Source of the DNA: JACCTI01 sp038237435
GTDB taxonomy: Bacteria; Verrucomicrobiota; Verrucomicrobiia; Chthoniobacterales; UBA10450
Direction: 5' to 3'
DNA: 64,000 nt
NCBI GenBank assembly: GCA_038237435.1
Contig: JBBRYT010000001.1
Location: 124,001-188,000, forward strand
The notes beneath the pieces are model-generated. The model made no database searches. It saw only the letters and a list, made by a program, of their open reading frames with translations, and was not told the DNA's origin. Numbering within the stretch: the stretch's first letter is position 1; each line of letters begins with the position of its first letter. Positions 8,836 to 17,746 of the stretch are shown here, piece by piece. A program made the position numbers and the translations under genes.

Positions 8836-10062
8836 GTGTCCGATCGTCCTTCGCCCGTCTCCTTTCAGGACATCGCTGTCGCGCGCGAGCGCATCAAAGG
8901 TGCCGTCTATCCTTCGCCTGCTCCGCTCTCAATTCCACTGAGCGACCTCACCGGCATGCAAATTTTCTGCAAGCTCGACAACTTGCAACGCACCGGAAGT
9001 TTCAAGGAACGCGGCGCGCGCAACGCACTCGCGCAGTTGCCTGAGGAACAACAAAAACGGGGCGTCATCGCAGCTTCCGCCGGCAATCATGCGCAGGCGC
9101 TCGCTTACCAGGGAAAGTTGCTAGGCATTCCGGCCACGGTCGTGATGCCGAAATTCGCGCCGCTCATTAAAGTGAGTAATTGCCAAAAACTCGGCGCGAC
9201 CGTCGAGATGTTTGGGAACGATTTCGGCGAAGCCAAAACGCACGCGCACGAACTGGCGAAGGAACGCGGGCTGGCTTACATCGATGGCTACGACGATCCG
9301 GCGATCATCGCAGGCCAGGGCACGATGGGCATTGAGATCGTCGAGCAGGTCCCGGATCTGGACGCGGTCGTCTGTCCGGTTGGAGGCGGGGGATTACTCG
9401 CCGGCGTGGCGCTTGCGGTAAAAACTTTGCGGCCCAACGTCAAAATCATCGCGGTCGAAGCGGAAAACGTCGCGAGTTTTTCCGCCGCGCTCAAAGCCGG
9501 AGAACCGGTTCGGATTCCGATGAAAGCGACCCTCGCCGACGGTCTCGCCATTCCGCAGGTCGGCACAAATGCATTCAACGTTGCAAAGTCGTTAGTCGAT
9601 CGCTGCATTCTGGTGAGTGAAGAACAAATCGCCGTTTCGATTTTGCGCATCGTTGAATTAGAAAAAGGCGTCGTCGAAGGAGCTGCCGCTACTCCCCTCG
9701 CCGCTTGTCTCTCCGGACAGCTCCCGGAATTAGCCGGCAAAAAAGTCGTGCTGCTTTTGTGCGGCGGGAACATCGATCCGAATGTCCTCAGTCGCGTGGT
9801 CGAGCGTGGCTTGGTCGCCGACGGCCGCCTTTGCCGATTCACCGCCAAGATCAGCGACCGCCCGGGCGGCCTAGCCGATCTCGCGACACAAATCGCCTCC
9901 ACCGGTGCGAGCGTGAAACAAGTCGTGCACGATCGCGAATTCGCTGGCTCCGATGTCTCCGCCGTGCACGTCGTTTGCACCGTCGAGACGCGCAATCATC
10001 AGCATCTCGCAGAATTGCGCGAACGCCTGAAAAGTCACGGCGTCGAGACGTTTGATTCCTGA
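8836..10062 (+). CDS. ilvA: threonine ammonia-lyase with C-terminal ACT-like domain
   Basis: This PLP enzyme deaminates L-threonine to 2-oxobutanoate, the first step towards isoleucine. The PLP lysine is in GSFKERGARNAL, the phosphate-binding glycine loop is PVGGGGLLAGVAL, and a typical SAGNHAQALAY motif is present. The last 80 residues (RFTAKISDRPGGLADL onward) form an ACT-like regulatory domain, giving the roughly 400-residue form rather than the 500-residue biosynthetic E. coli form. I start at GTG 8836; a TTG at 8815 would add 7 residues. It is followed after 23 bases by gcvP, so the two may be co-transcribed and link threonine and glycine breakdown. Confidence 0.85.
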   Translation: MSDRPSPVSFQDIAVARERIKGAVYPSPAPLSIPLSDLTGMQIFCKLDNLQRTGSFKERGARNALAQLPEEQQKRGVIAASAGNHAQALAYQGKLLGIPATVVMPKFAPLIKVSNCQKLGATVEMFGNDFGEAKTHAHELAKERGLAYIDGYDDPAIIAGQGTMGIEIVEQVPDLDAVVCPVGGGGLLAGVALAVKTLRPNVKIIAVEAENVASFSAALKAGEPVRIPMKATLADGLAIPQVGTNAFNVAKSLVDRCILVSEEQIAVSILRIVELEKGVVEGAAATPLAACLSGQLPELAGKKVVLLLCGGNIDPNVLSRVVERGLVADGRLCRFTAKISDRPGGLADLATQIASTGASVKQVVHDREFAGSDVSAVHVVCTVETRNHQHLAELRERLKSHGVETFDS

Positions 10063-10080
10063 GCCTCGATTCGTAGGCTC
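10061..10080 (+). terminator. small hairpin between ilvA and gcvP
   Basis: GAGCCT and AGGCTC can pair around an 8-base loop, starting within the ilvA stop codon and ending six bases before the gcvP start. There is no T-run, so it is more likely to slow ribosomes or protect the message than to end transcription. Confidence 0.25.
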
Positions 10081-10085
10081 AACGG

Positions 10086-12905
10086 ATGGATATCGATTCC
10101 TTCGCACGGAGGCATATTGGTCCCGATGAACCCGGGGTCGCGAAGATGCTCGAGACGGTTGGCTTCGAAAATATTGATGCGCTCATCGACGCAACCGTGC
10201 CGAAAAACATCCGGCTCGACCGCTCGTTAGACCTGCCCGCCGCGAAATCCGAACAGGAAGCGCTCGCGGAATTGCGCGCGCTTTCGAAGAAGAACCAGGT
10301 GCTGCGTTCTTACATCGGCGCCGGCTACTCCGATTGCATCACCCCGCCGGTAATTCAGCGAAATATTTTGGAGAACCCGGGTTGGTATACCGCGTACACG
10401 CCGTATCAGGCGGAGATCGCGCAAGGCCGGCTGGAAGCGCTGGTCAATTTCCAGACCATGATCACAGACCTGACTGGTCTCGATATCGCGAACGCTTCCA
10501 TGCTCGACGAAGCAACCTCGGCCGCCGAAGCAATGGCGCTTTGTCATGCCGCGGTTTCGGGCCGAAAGAATTTTTTCGTCGCGGATAATTGTCATCCGCA
10601 AACGATCGCGGTTGTGCGGACGCGCGCGAAACCGCTCGGTCTCGAAGTTGTCATCGGAAATTTTTCCGAATTCAAATTCGACGATTCGTTCTTCGGCGCG
10701 CTTGTGCAATATCCCGCGACCGATGGCGTGATTTGCGATTACGAAACATTCGTTAGGCAGGCGCACGAAGCCGGCGCGCTCGTCATCGTCGCGGCTGATA
10801 TTCTTGCGCTCACGTTGCTAAAACCGCCGGGAGAATTCGGCGCTGATGTTGCCGTTGGTAACACGCAACGCTTCGGCGTTCCGCTCGGCTTCGGCGGACC
10901 GCACGCGGCTTTTTTCGCGACGCGCGATCAATACAAACGTCACATGCCCGGCCGTCTCGTCGGCGTTTCACACGACGCCGCCGGCAAACCCGGCTACCGA
11001 CTCGCGCTGCAAACGCGCGAGCAACATATTCGCCGCGACAAAGCGACGAGTAACATTTGCACTGCGCAAGTTCTGCTCGCGGTCATCGCGTCGATGTATG
11101 CCGTTTATCACGGACCGCGCGGACTGCGCGCTATCGCTGACCGTGCGCACGCGCGCGCCGCGAAACTCGCGAATGGTCTGCGCAAAATGGGATTCAAAAT
11201 CGCGCACGATAATTTCTTCGACACCATTCGGGTTGAACTCGGCGAAGCAGCCACGGCCGAAGTCGTGAAGCGGGCGGAGAAAGCCGGCTGCAATCTGCGC
11301 TCGTTAGGCGAACACGCTGTTGGAATTTCCGTCGATGAAACGACCAGCGAACGCGACCTGGAAGATTTGCTTTCGATTTTCCGGAGCGATCACGCCCACG
11401 AATTTGCCGAACAAAGCAACGGCTCCGGCTTTCGCATTCCGCAATCTCTTTCCCGCACTTCGCCGTTCCTGACCCACCCGGTTTTTAACACCATTGACAC
11501 CGAGACGGAAATGTTGCGCTACCTGCGCCGGCTGGAATCGCGCGATCTTTCGCTCTGTCATTCGATGATTCCGCTCGGCTCTTGCACGATGAAGCTGAAC
11601 GCGACCGCGGAAATGTTCCCGATTTCCTGGCCGGAATTTGCGAAAATGCATCCGTTTGCGCCTAACGAGCAATCGAGCGGTTATCGCGAAATGTGCGAGC
11701 AACTGGAAAGATGGCTCGCGGAGATCACTGGCTTCGCCGCGGTTTCGCTGCAACCAAACGCCGGCTCGCAAGGTGAGTATGCGGGGTTGCTGGCGATTCA
11801 CGAATATCACGAATCGCGCGGCCAAGGTCATCGCAAGGTTTGTCTGATCCCGATGTCGGCGCACGGAACAAATCCGGCCAGCGCAGTCATGGCCGGGTTC
11901 AAGGTCGTGCCGATCGCGACCTTGAAAGATGGCGACATCGATCTCGCCGATCTGCGCGCGAAAGCCGATCAACACAAAGATGATCTCGGCGCCTTGATGG
12001 TCACGTATCCGTCTACGCACGGCGTGTTCGAAACAACCATTCGCGAGATCTGCGAGATTGTTCATTCACATGGCGGCCAGGTTTACATGGATGGCGCGAA
12101 CATGAATGCGCAATGCGGCCTGTGCCGGCCGGGCGACATCGGCGCGGATGTTTGCCATCTCAATTTGCACAAAACCTTTTGCATTCCGCACGGTGGCGGC
12201 GGCCCCGGCATGGGACCGATTGGCGTGGCCAAACATCTCGCGCCTTTTCTTCCAGACGCCGGCGTGGTCGGTTCGGTTTCGCAAGCGCGTTATGGGAGCG
12301 CGAGCATTCTCACCATTTCCTGGATGTACATCCGGATGATGGGACCGCATGGCCTAACGAATGCAACGAAGATGGCGATCCTGAATGCGAACTACATCGC
12401 GAAACGGTTGGATAAATATTTTCCTGTTCTCTACAAAGGCCGACAGGGTTTGGTCGCGCACGAATGCATTGTCGATCTGCGCCAATTCAAAAGCGCCGGC
12501 ATCGAAGTGGAAGACGCGGCCAAGCGTTTGATGGATTACGGATTTCATGCGCCGACGGTTTCGTTTCCGGTCGCAGGCACCATGATGATCGAACCGACCG
12601 AAAGCGAAGCGACGGAAGAACTCGATCGCTTTTGCGAAGCGATGATTTCGATCCACGGCGAAATTCAGGAAGTTGTTTCCGGCCAGGCCGACAAACAAAA
12701 CAACCTGCTCAAGAACGCGCCGCACACCGCGCAACAAACAACCGCCGACAAATGGGATCGTCCGTATTCGCGCGAACGCGCCGCGTTCCCGGCGAAGTGG
12801 ACGCGCGAGTTTAAGTTCTGGCCTGCGGTCGCGCGAATCGACAACGTCTACGGCGATCGCAATCTCTTCTGCTCCTGCGTGCCGATGGACGGCTTGCCGG
12901 AATAA
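10086..12905 (+). CDS. gcvP: glycine dehydrogenase (decarboxylating), P protein
   Basis: The 939-residue single-chain P protein decarboxylates glycine and transfers the aminomethyl group to the lipoyl arm of GcvH. The N-terminus (FARRHIGPDEPGVAKML) and the C-terminal half PLP region (HLNLHKTFCIPHGGGGPGMG, with the Lys in LHKTF) are diagnostic. Both N-terminal and C-terminal aspartate aminotransferase-fold halves are complete (SLCHSMIPLGSCTMKLNA). gcvT and gcvH are not in this window. Three copies of the window-wide core motif lie inside it (10750, 11301, 11661) and a fourth at 12353, encoding FVR, SLG, PNE and LTN. Confidence 0.95.
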   Translation: MDIDSFARRHIGPDEPGVAKMLETVGFENIDALIDATVPKNIRLDRSLDLPAAKSEQEALAELRALSKKNQVLRSYIGAGYSDCITPPVIQRNILENPGWYTAYTPYQAEIAQGRLEALVNFQTMITDLTGLDIANASMLDEATSAAEAMALCHAAVSGRKNFFVADNCHPQTIAVVRTRAKPLGLEVVIGNFSEFKFDDSFFGALVQYPATDGVICDYETFVRQAHEAGALVIVAADILALTLLKPPGEFGADVAVGNTQRFGVPLGFGGPHAAFFATRDQYKRHMPGRLVGVSHDAAGKPGYRLALQTREQHIRRDKATSNICTAQVLLAVIASMYAVYHGPRGLRAIADRAHARAAKLANGLRKMGFKIAHDNFFDTIRVELGEAATAEVVKRAEKAGCNLRSLGEHAVGISVDETTSERDLEDLLSIFRSDHAHEFAEQSNGSGFRIPQSLSRTSPFLTHPVFNTIDTETEMLRYLRRLESRDLSLCHSMIPLGSCTMKLNATAEMFPISWPEFAKMHPFAPNEQSSGYREMCEQLERWLAEITGFAAVSLQPNAGSQGEYAGLLAIHEYHESRGQGHRKVCLIPMSAHGTNPASAVMAGFKVVPIATLKDGDIDLADLRAKADQHKDDLGALMVTYPSTHGVFETTIREICEIVHSHGGQVYMDGANMNAQCGLCRPGDIGADVCHLNLHKTFCIPHGGGGPGMGPIGVAKHLAPFLPDAGVVGSVSQARYGSASILTISWMYIRMMGPHGLTNATKMAILNANYIAKRLDKYFPVLYKGRQGLVAHECIVDLRQFKSAGIEVEDAAKRLMDYGFHAPTVSFPVAGTMMIEPTESEATEELDRFCEAMISIHGEIQEVVSGQADKQNNLLKNAPHTAQQTTADKWDRPYSRERAAFPAKWTREFKFWPAVARIDNVYGDRNLFCSCVPMDGLPE

Positions 12906-12911
12906 AACTGC

Positions 12912-15281
12912 CTAACGAGTAGTAGGTTTCAGCGAAGCGACAACCTTCTCGAAGCGCGGCCGATTGCGGAGCGAATCCCAGCAGGGATTGAAACGAAGAT
13001 CGCCGTAGGAAATCCCGCCGGACATTTTTGCGAGCATCTCTAATTTCTCGATCGCCAGGTCGGGTTCGCCAGTCAAGGCGTAAACCTGGGCGAGTATTGC
13101 CATCATATCGGCGCCAAAAAGCGGGTCGGACTCAATCGGCACCAACTCCACCGCGCGTCGCGCTTCGCGAATGGCCTCTTCCTTTCGTCCGAGACCAGCA
13201 TCCAACAGTGCGAGGCCGCTGAAATACCCTTCGTCCTTCCTTGCATTTTCCTTTTCCCAGGAATCGCGCGCACCCTGGAAGGCAACGCGGGCGGCGCTTT
13301 CATCGCCGCGAGCTCTGGCCACTTCTCCATCTGCCAGGGTAAAAGTCGGTTGGCCATCGGCAGTCCTTTCGACCGGGTCTGCGGGATCATTTGCGAGCGC
13401 TGCGGCAGCACTATCGTAATCTCGCAAATACATAGCGCTCAGAAATCGCCCGTAGTTCCCGAGGGCGGGCGAGAGTTTTCGCACAATTCCCTGCGCACCT
13501 TGCGGATCGCCTTCGTCCAACTTCATCTGCGCAATGTCCCCGTAGAGCGTTGAAGTCATCGCCGGCTTGCGCTTCATGGCCAAATAAGCGAACTGCTCAC
13601 CTTCGGCATAACGGCGCATCAAGCCGTAATCCTGGCAGAGCCATTGAATGAGCTCGCCGTTTTGTGGATTGAGTTCGTAAGCACGGCGGACGTGGGCGAG
13701 CGAATCATCCCAGCGATTTTGATGACGATCGATCCGCCCTTCCAGGAAGAGCTCGTCGGAGTTGTCAGGCAATAAGGTGCGGGCGATGGCAATCTCGCTC
13801 CGCGCTGCGTCGAACTGACCTAGAAAGAGATTGTATTGCGCGAGCGCGAGGTGCGGCTGGCCCAGGTCCGGACGCAACTGCATGGCATGGTCAATCGCTT
13901 CTCGCCACAGTTGCTGCACGGGCGCGCTATCCTTTCCCCCTGAAACTGCCTGGTTGTAGGCGTGACTGTAAAGTTGCGCGAGCGAACAGTAGGCCAGAGC
14001 AAACTTCGGATCCCGTTTAATCGCCGCTTGCAGGAGTTCGATAACTCGTGGCCTCTCGTGCGGAAATTCCTCTAAGTCGGTCCAATTACTCAAGGTCTTG
14101 GCTTGGTTGTAGAGAGCGAAAGCCGTGAGATCTGAAGTCGTGCGCTCTTCGTTTTCGCTCGAGTTATCAAAAGGCAAAACCGCGACCGATTTTTCCGCCG
14201 CGCGCGGCGGATTTTTTTGCAGAAGAAAAACGCAGATCGTAGCCAGGACAAAAACCACTCCGCCGATCAGCGCGAGGTTTTTTGCGCGAAAAGGCGAATG
14301 AAGTTTCGCGCGGCACGTTTCCAATTTGCCTAACAAGTCCTTGGCCGAGACTGGCCGTTGCGCCGGATCGAGCGCGAGCGTGCCCTGCACGACTTCGATT
14401 AACGCCGTTGGCACTCTCCTTTCGCGCATCTGTTCCAGCGGTAACGACACTTCCAATTGCTGCGTACGAATTTCCGGAATGGTCCGGCCGGGATAAGGCA
14501 CCTGACCGGTGAGCGCATACCAAAGAGTCCCGCCTAACGAGTAGATGTCCGAACGCGCATCGGCCGGCTCACCGGCAAATTGTTCCGGGCTGGCGAACGC
14601 CGGCGTGCCGATGAAACTGCCGTGCGTCAGGTCCGCTTCCGCGATGGCGTTCATCGTCTTGGCCAGACCGAAATCGATCACCTTAACTTGCAGCGTGGCC
14701 GTTTCATTTTCGCGCGCGAGCATGATGTTGCCCGGTTTCAAATCGCGATGAATCAAACCTTGCGCCGCCGCCGCCGCCAGCGCGCGCGCGATTTGGATCG
14801 ACATCTCCAGCGCCTGTTCCCATGCTAACGGCCCTTCGCGCCTAACGAGTGCTTCCAGCGTTTCGCCTTCAACCAATTCCATGGCGTAAAAGCAAAACGT
14901 GCTCTCCGGCGCGGCACTAAATTGGAAAATGCCGGCGACGTTAGGATGCTTGAGCGCCGCGGCAGCGCGTGCTTCGCGCAGAAAGCGCGAACGGATTGCC
15001 TCGGCATCGCCAGACGACTCCGGAATTTCGATGACCTTCAACGCGACGGCGCGATGCAAGATTTTATCGTGCGCGCGGTAGGTCACACCCATGGCGCCGG
15101 AACCCAGCTCCCAGAGCGAACCATCTTCCCGGCGCGCAATTTCAAAATCGCCGTAGCCTGGCGAGTCGTAACTTTCAGCCGCTTCGTCCAATCCGCCCCG
15201 CAGCAAACAGGCCAGACATTCACCCCGGGCGGAGAGCGCCTGCCGGCAGATCGAACAAATCGCGAGCGCGGAAACTTCCAT
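12912..15281 (-). CDS. Ser/Thr protein kinase with zinc-ribbon N-terminus, one membrane segment and TPR repeats
   Basis: The N-terminus has two Cys pairs (CSICRQALSARGECLAC) that look like a small zinc ribbon. A Hanks-type kinase domain follows (about residues 30-310): glycine loop LGSGAMGVTYRA, catalytic HRDLKPGNIML, DFG in VIDFGLAK and APE-like SPEQ. A transmembrane segment (LALIGGVVFVLATICVFLL) separates it from an external region of roughly 440 residues with TPR units. The gene starts 11 bases after the sigma factor stop on the same strand, so they form one unit. Sigma factor plus TPR kinase pairs are common in Verrucomicrobia and Planctomycetes; the kinase probably controls the sigma factor. 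The stop codon TAG lies within a copy of the window-wide motif (12911). Confidence 0.9.
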   Translation of the reverse strand: MEVSALAICSICRQALSARGECLACLLRGGLDEAAESYDSPGYGDFEIARREDGSLWELGSGAMGVTYRAHDKILHRAVALKVIEIPESSGDAEAIRSRFLREARAAAALKHPNVAGIFQFSAAPESTFCFYAMELVEGETLEALVRREGPLAWEQALEMSIQIARALAAAAAQGLIHRDLKPGNIMLARENETATLQVKVIDFGLAKTMNAIAEADLTHGSFIGTPAFASPEQFAGEPADARSDIYSLGGTLWYALTGQVPYPGRTIPEIRTQQLEVSLPLEQMRERRVPTALIEVVQGTLALDPAQRPVSAKDLLGKLETCRAKLHSPFRAKNLALIGGVVFVLATICVFLLQKNPPRAAEKSVAVLPFDNSSENEERTTSDLTAFALYNQAKTLSNWTDLEEFPHERPRVIELLQAAIKRDPKFALAYCSLAQLYSHAYNQAVSGGKDSAPVQQLWREAIDHAMQLRPDLGQPHLALAQYNLFLGQFDAARSEIAIARTLLPDNSDELFLEGRIDRHQNRWDDSLAHVRRAYELNPQNGELIQWLCQDYGLMRRYAEGEQFAYLAMKRKPAMTSTLYGDIAQMKLDEGDPQGAQGIVRKLSPALGNYGRFLSAMYLRDYDSAAAALANDPADPVERTADGQPTFTLADGEVARARGDESAARVAFQGARDSWEKENARKDEGYFSGLALLDAGLGRKEEAIREARRAVELVPIESDPLFGADMMAILAQVYALTGEPDLAIEKLEMLAKMSGGISYGDLRFNPCWDSLRNRPRFEKVVASLKPTTR

Positions 15282-15292
15282 CGGTTTCAGGT

Positions 15293-16051
15293 TCAATCGT
15301 TCATCAACACCCGCAACAATTCGCGCAGTTCGCCTTCCACCTCGGCCTCACGCGCGACCGTCCGCCGCACTTCAGTCCGGAGCGCTTCGCGATAACGCGC
15401 GCGCAATCGCGTAATGTGACTGCGCAGGGTCGATTCCTTGATTTCTAACTGGAGGGCCAATTCCGGGTAGGACGGAATCGGTTCGTTACTACCGGTGAGA
15501 AAGATTTTCAGATGCTGAAAAATATCTTCCTTCCCTTCGCTTTCGTAATGCAACAAAACCTTCGCCAGGCTGTCGCCCACCAGCGTCTCCGCCCAGGTCC
15601 GCTCGAAAACTCGATCAGCCACCGGCGCCGGATCGTTAGTCGCCTGCGCGCGAAAGCTCGCTTCCACTTCCTCCATCCGTTCTTCATCGAACGGAAATGG
15701 CTCGTGGCCACCGCCGCGTTTAAGCGCACGCGCGCGATCGTAATGATCCGCCAGAAAATTTTTGATCGAAGCGAGGAGAAAGGAACGAAATTTTCCCTTC
15801 TGCCGATCCACCAGGGTGTAAATCTTATTCTCGATCAGGAACCCGAAAAAATTCTGGGTGAGGTCCTGCGCATCGTGCACCGAGTAGCCGCGGCTGCGCG
15901 CAAAACTATAGAGCGGCGGCCAGTAGGTTTGGCAAAGCTCAGTCAATGCGCGGTGCGCCGTCTCCGGATCGGAATCCATCTTCCCGGCGGCGGCGATCAC
16001 GCTCCAATGCGTCGAAGCGAAAACGTCGCTCGCTCTTTCCTCACCCTTCAT
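15293..16051 (-). CDS. ECF-type RNA polymerase sigma factor
   Basis: The 252-residue protein has sigma region 2 (FASTHWSVIAAAG, then DAQDLTQNFFGFLIE) and a region 4 helix-turn-helix (YPELALQLEIKESTLRSHIT). The opening TTHWS-like motif and the long linker are typical of the Verrucomicrobia/Planctomycetes sigma factors that sit next to Ser/Thr kinases. I start at ATG 16051; a TTG at 16069 would add six residues. No anti-sigma gene is present; the downstream kinase may replace it. A roughly 320-base gap with candidate promoters and two copies of a shared leader element separates it from the divergent secreted-protein genes, which are plausible targets. Confidence 0.9.
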   Translation of the reverse strand: MKGEERASDVFASTHWSVIAAAGKMDSDPETAHRALTELCQTYWPPLYSFARSRGYSVHDAQDLTQNFFGFLIENKIYTLVDRQKGKFRSFLLASIKNFLADHYDRARALKRGGGHEPFPFDEERMEEVEASFRAQATNDPAPVADRVFERTWAETLVGDSLAKVLLHYESEGKEDIFQHLKIFLTGSNEPIPSYPELALQLEIKESTLRSHITRLRARYREALRTEVRRTVAREAEVEGELRELLRVLMND

Positions 16052-16124
16052 CAATGCTCGCACGTCCAAAAATGTAACAGACGCGCTGGAATTTCACGAC
16101 CCGAAAGACAATCGCACTTTTCTC

Positions 16125-16151
16125 CGCAGCAACTGTCCAGGAATTCCTTTG
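16125..16151 (+). promoter_or_regulatory. leader element, copy 1
   Basis: CGCAGCAA, then a 7-base spacer, then GGAATTCCTTTG. The upstream 37 bases also match those of copy 3 (GGAA, TTTCAC, CCG, AAAGA, TCGCA, TTTT in the same order with small gaps). An ATG lies 47 bases downstream at 16172. Either a promoter-proximal site or the start of a 5' untranslated region. Confidence 0.45.
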
Positions 16152-16340
16152 TGAGAAGGGACAGGAACTCAATGTACTGTGGAATACTCCATCATCGCAG
16201 CTACGATCGCGAGCGCTTTGCATTCCGGCGAACCCAAAAGCGCCTACTAACTGCTATTGCGCGGACGCATGCTGATTTTGCGATCTCGGAGAGCAAGTTA
16301 TCTCGGTGTAGCGCGCCGCCGGTACGATTAGGAAGTTTAC

Positions 16341-16367
16341 CGCAGCAACCGCGCCGCGAATCCTTTG
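16341..16367 (+). promoter_or_regulatory. leader element, copy 2, upstream of the Vps62-like gene
   Basis: CGCAGCAA is followed at the same spacing as in copies 1 and 3 by a weaker GCGAATCCTTTG. It begins 50 bases before the ATG at 16391, almost the same distance as copy 3 has to its gene (49). Confidence 0.4.
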
Positions 16368-16390
16368 TAAAGATTACGGGATCGATACCG

Positions 16391-17715
16391 ATGAAGAGAG
16401 ATTCAGTTTTCAGCAAAGTTAGAAGGGCCTTGAGCAGGTGCCGTCGCGCTCATGCGCTTCTCCTCGTCTTCATCCTCTGCCAGGCCTCGCGGATAACGCA
16501 AGCAGCCGACACCGATCAAGACGGACTGGATGATGGTCTCGAGCAAAAGCTACTCGAGCGTTACCGGCCGTTCTTCGCCTTCGCTGAAAACGAGACTTTT
16601 CGTCCGACCGATGTGCAGTTCTACCTTCAGAACTCGGAGCTACTAGCGTCGGGAGATGAGGATAGTTCCCCGATCATTCCTAACAGTGTGCTGAAAGCCT
16701 CTCCGGCTGCCGCGCTCGGGGCAAACCAGGAAGGGGATGCCTACTGTAGCAACACCGGGCCCGGCAGCGGTCCGCAGCATACTTGCGTATCCGATCTTAC
16801 CCTCAACCGCCGCCAGACTAATTACCGAATCAATCCGCTAGAACATCCGCCGGGCGCTTCCTCAGATAACCCGGGCCGTCGAGGAGCCGATTGGGCGCAG
16901 GTGACTGCTCAGCGGAACATCGGCCTATACGGTCACGTAGTTCCTATCCATCTCAGTGCTCCTACTTGGGGTTGTCAGACAAGGTGGGATACCGTGGATC
17001 GCTCCCTTAAGGCGCCGAGATACTACAAGGTCGAATACTGGCAGTTCTTTGGTTACAACAGCCAGGATAAGCCGGCTAACATAGGCGATCACGAGGGCGA
17101 TTGGACTACGCTGCAACTGCTCATCAAGCCAGCGTGCTCGATCAAGCCACCCCAGGGAGAGTAAGCCTCAAGTCTCCCGAGGCGATCATCTCCGTCATGC
17201 TCTACGCTCATGGCCTTGAGTTCCGTTTTGATCTGCAGCCGACCGATGCCGTGGGCACCGTAGCCGGCTTCGAGGAGCACCGCGGTCGTAACTATGGGAA
17301 GGAAGTGGACATCTCCCTAAAGGCTAGCCAATGCGATACCTCTGTGCAGAACGCCCAGAGTAACCTCATCCGCTTTTACCGTGACCCGCAAACGAAAAAC
17401 TTCACCCATCCGGTAGCCTACATAGAACGCGGCGGACACGAGATGTGGCCGACTACTGCATGGAGTTACTACGGGGCACAGAAGCACGATGGCCAAGGCG
17501 CCAACATATTAACCGCGACGCCACCTAACCTGGGAGAAGTAGAACACCCACTGTCCGACTATCCTTGGGCGCTCCCCATTTTGCGCTTCAACGGATGCTG
17601 GGGGGCCTACGGCAGCCTCAACGACTCGCCGCCAGGTCCACCGCTTCACGGGCAGTGGGCCTGGCCGGGCGACAGCTCTATCGAATGGCTTCTACCTAAA
17701 GGTCGCGGTTACTAG
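16391..17715 (+). pseudogene. Vps62-like secreted protein gene interrupted by a one-base frameshift
   Basis: The first part (16391-17164) begins with a signal peptide (ALLLVFILCQASRITQA), then an Asp-rich DTDQDGLDDG segment and the Vps62 family core YYKVEYWQFFGYN and IGDHEGDWTTLQL. It stops at 17164. The rest of the family pattern (PVAYIERGGHEMWPTTAW, then RFNGCWGAYGSL) continues in the -1 frame up to 17715. Adding one C to the CCCC run at about 17148-17151 restores a single frame reading KPPPGRVSLKSPEAI, so one base was lost from a homopolymer. It could be a real mutation or an assembly error. Restored, the protein is about 441 residues. Vps62-like proteins of bacteria have no firm function. 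Base and codon use, and the absence of the window-wide 10-mer, fit the accessory block. Confidence 0.7.
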
Positions 17716-17746
17716 ATCCCAGTCACCTACAAACACTCCACCTCCC

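Larger units (their letters stand above)
16052..16390. other. intergenic region between sigma factor and Vps62-like gene, with two leader elements
   Basis: This gap of about 340 bases holds no convincing gene. It contains GGAATTTCAC at 16088, which resembles an ECF-type -35 box, followed by two copies of the CGCAGCAA/CCTTTG element (16125 and 16341). An open frame starting at ATG 16172 runs into the Vps62-like gene, but its 73 upstream codons look random (Arg-rich, no signal peptide), so I do not treat it as coding. Confidence 0.5.

Noticed and set aside
10063..10085. Glycine riboswitch before gcvP
   Set aside because: Only 23 bases separate ilvA and gcvP, too short for the aptamer.
11304..12065. 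Minus-strand open frame inside gcvP
   Set aside because: The opposite strand encodes a perfectly conserved P protein; the frame is Arg/His-rich and has no family match.
16172..16390. Possible start at ATG 16172 for the Vps62-like gene
   Set aside because: The 73 added codons are Arg-rich and would bury a clear signal peptide; ATG 16391 has normal placement.
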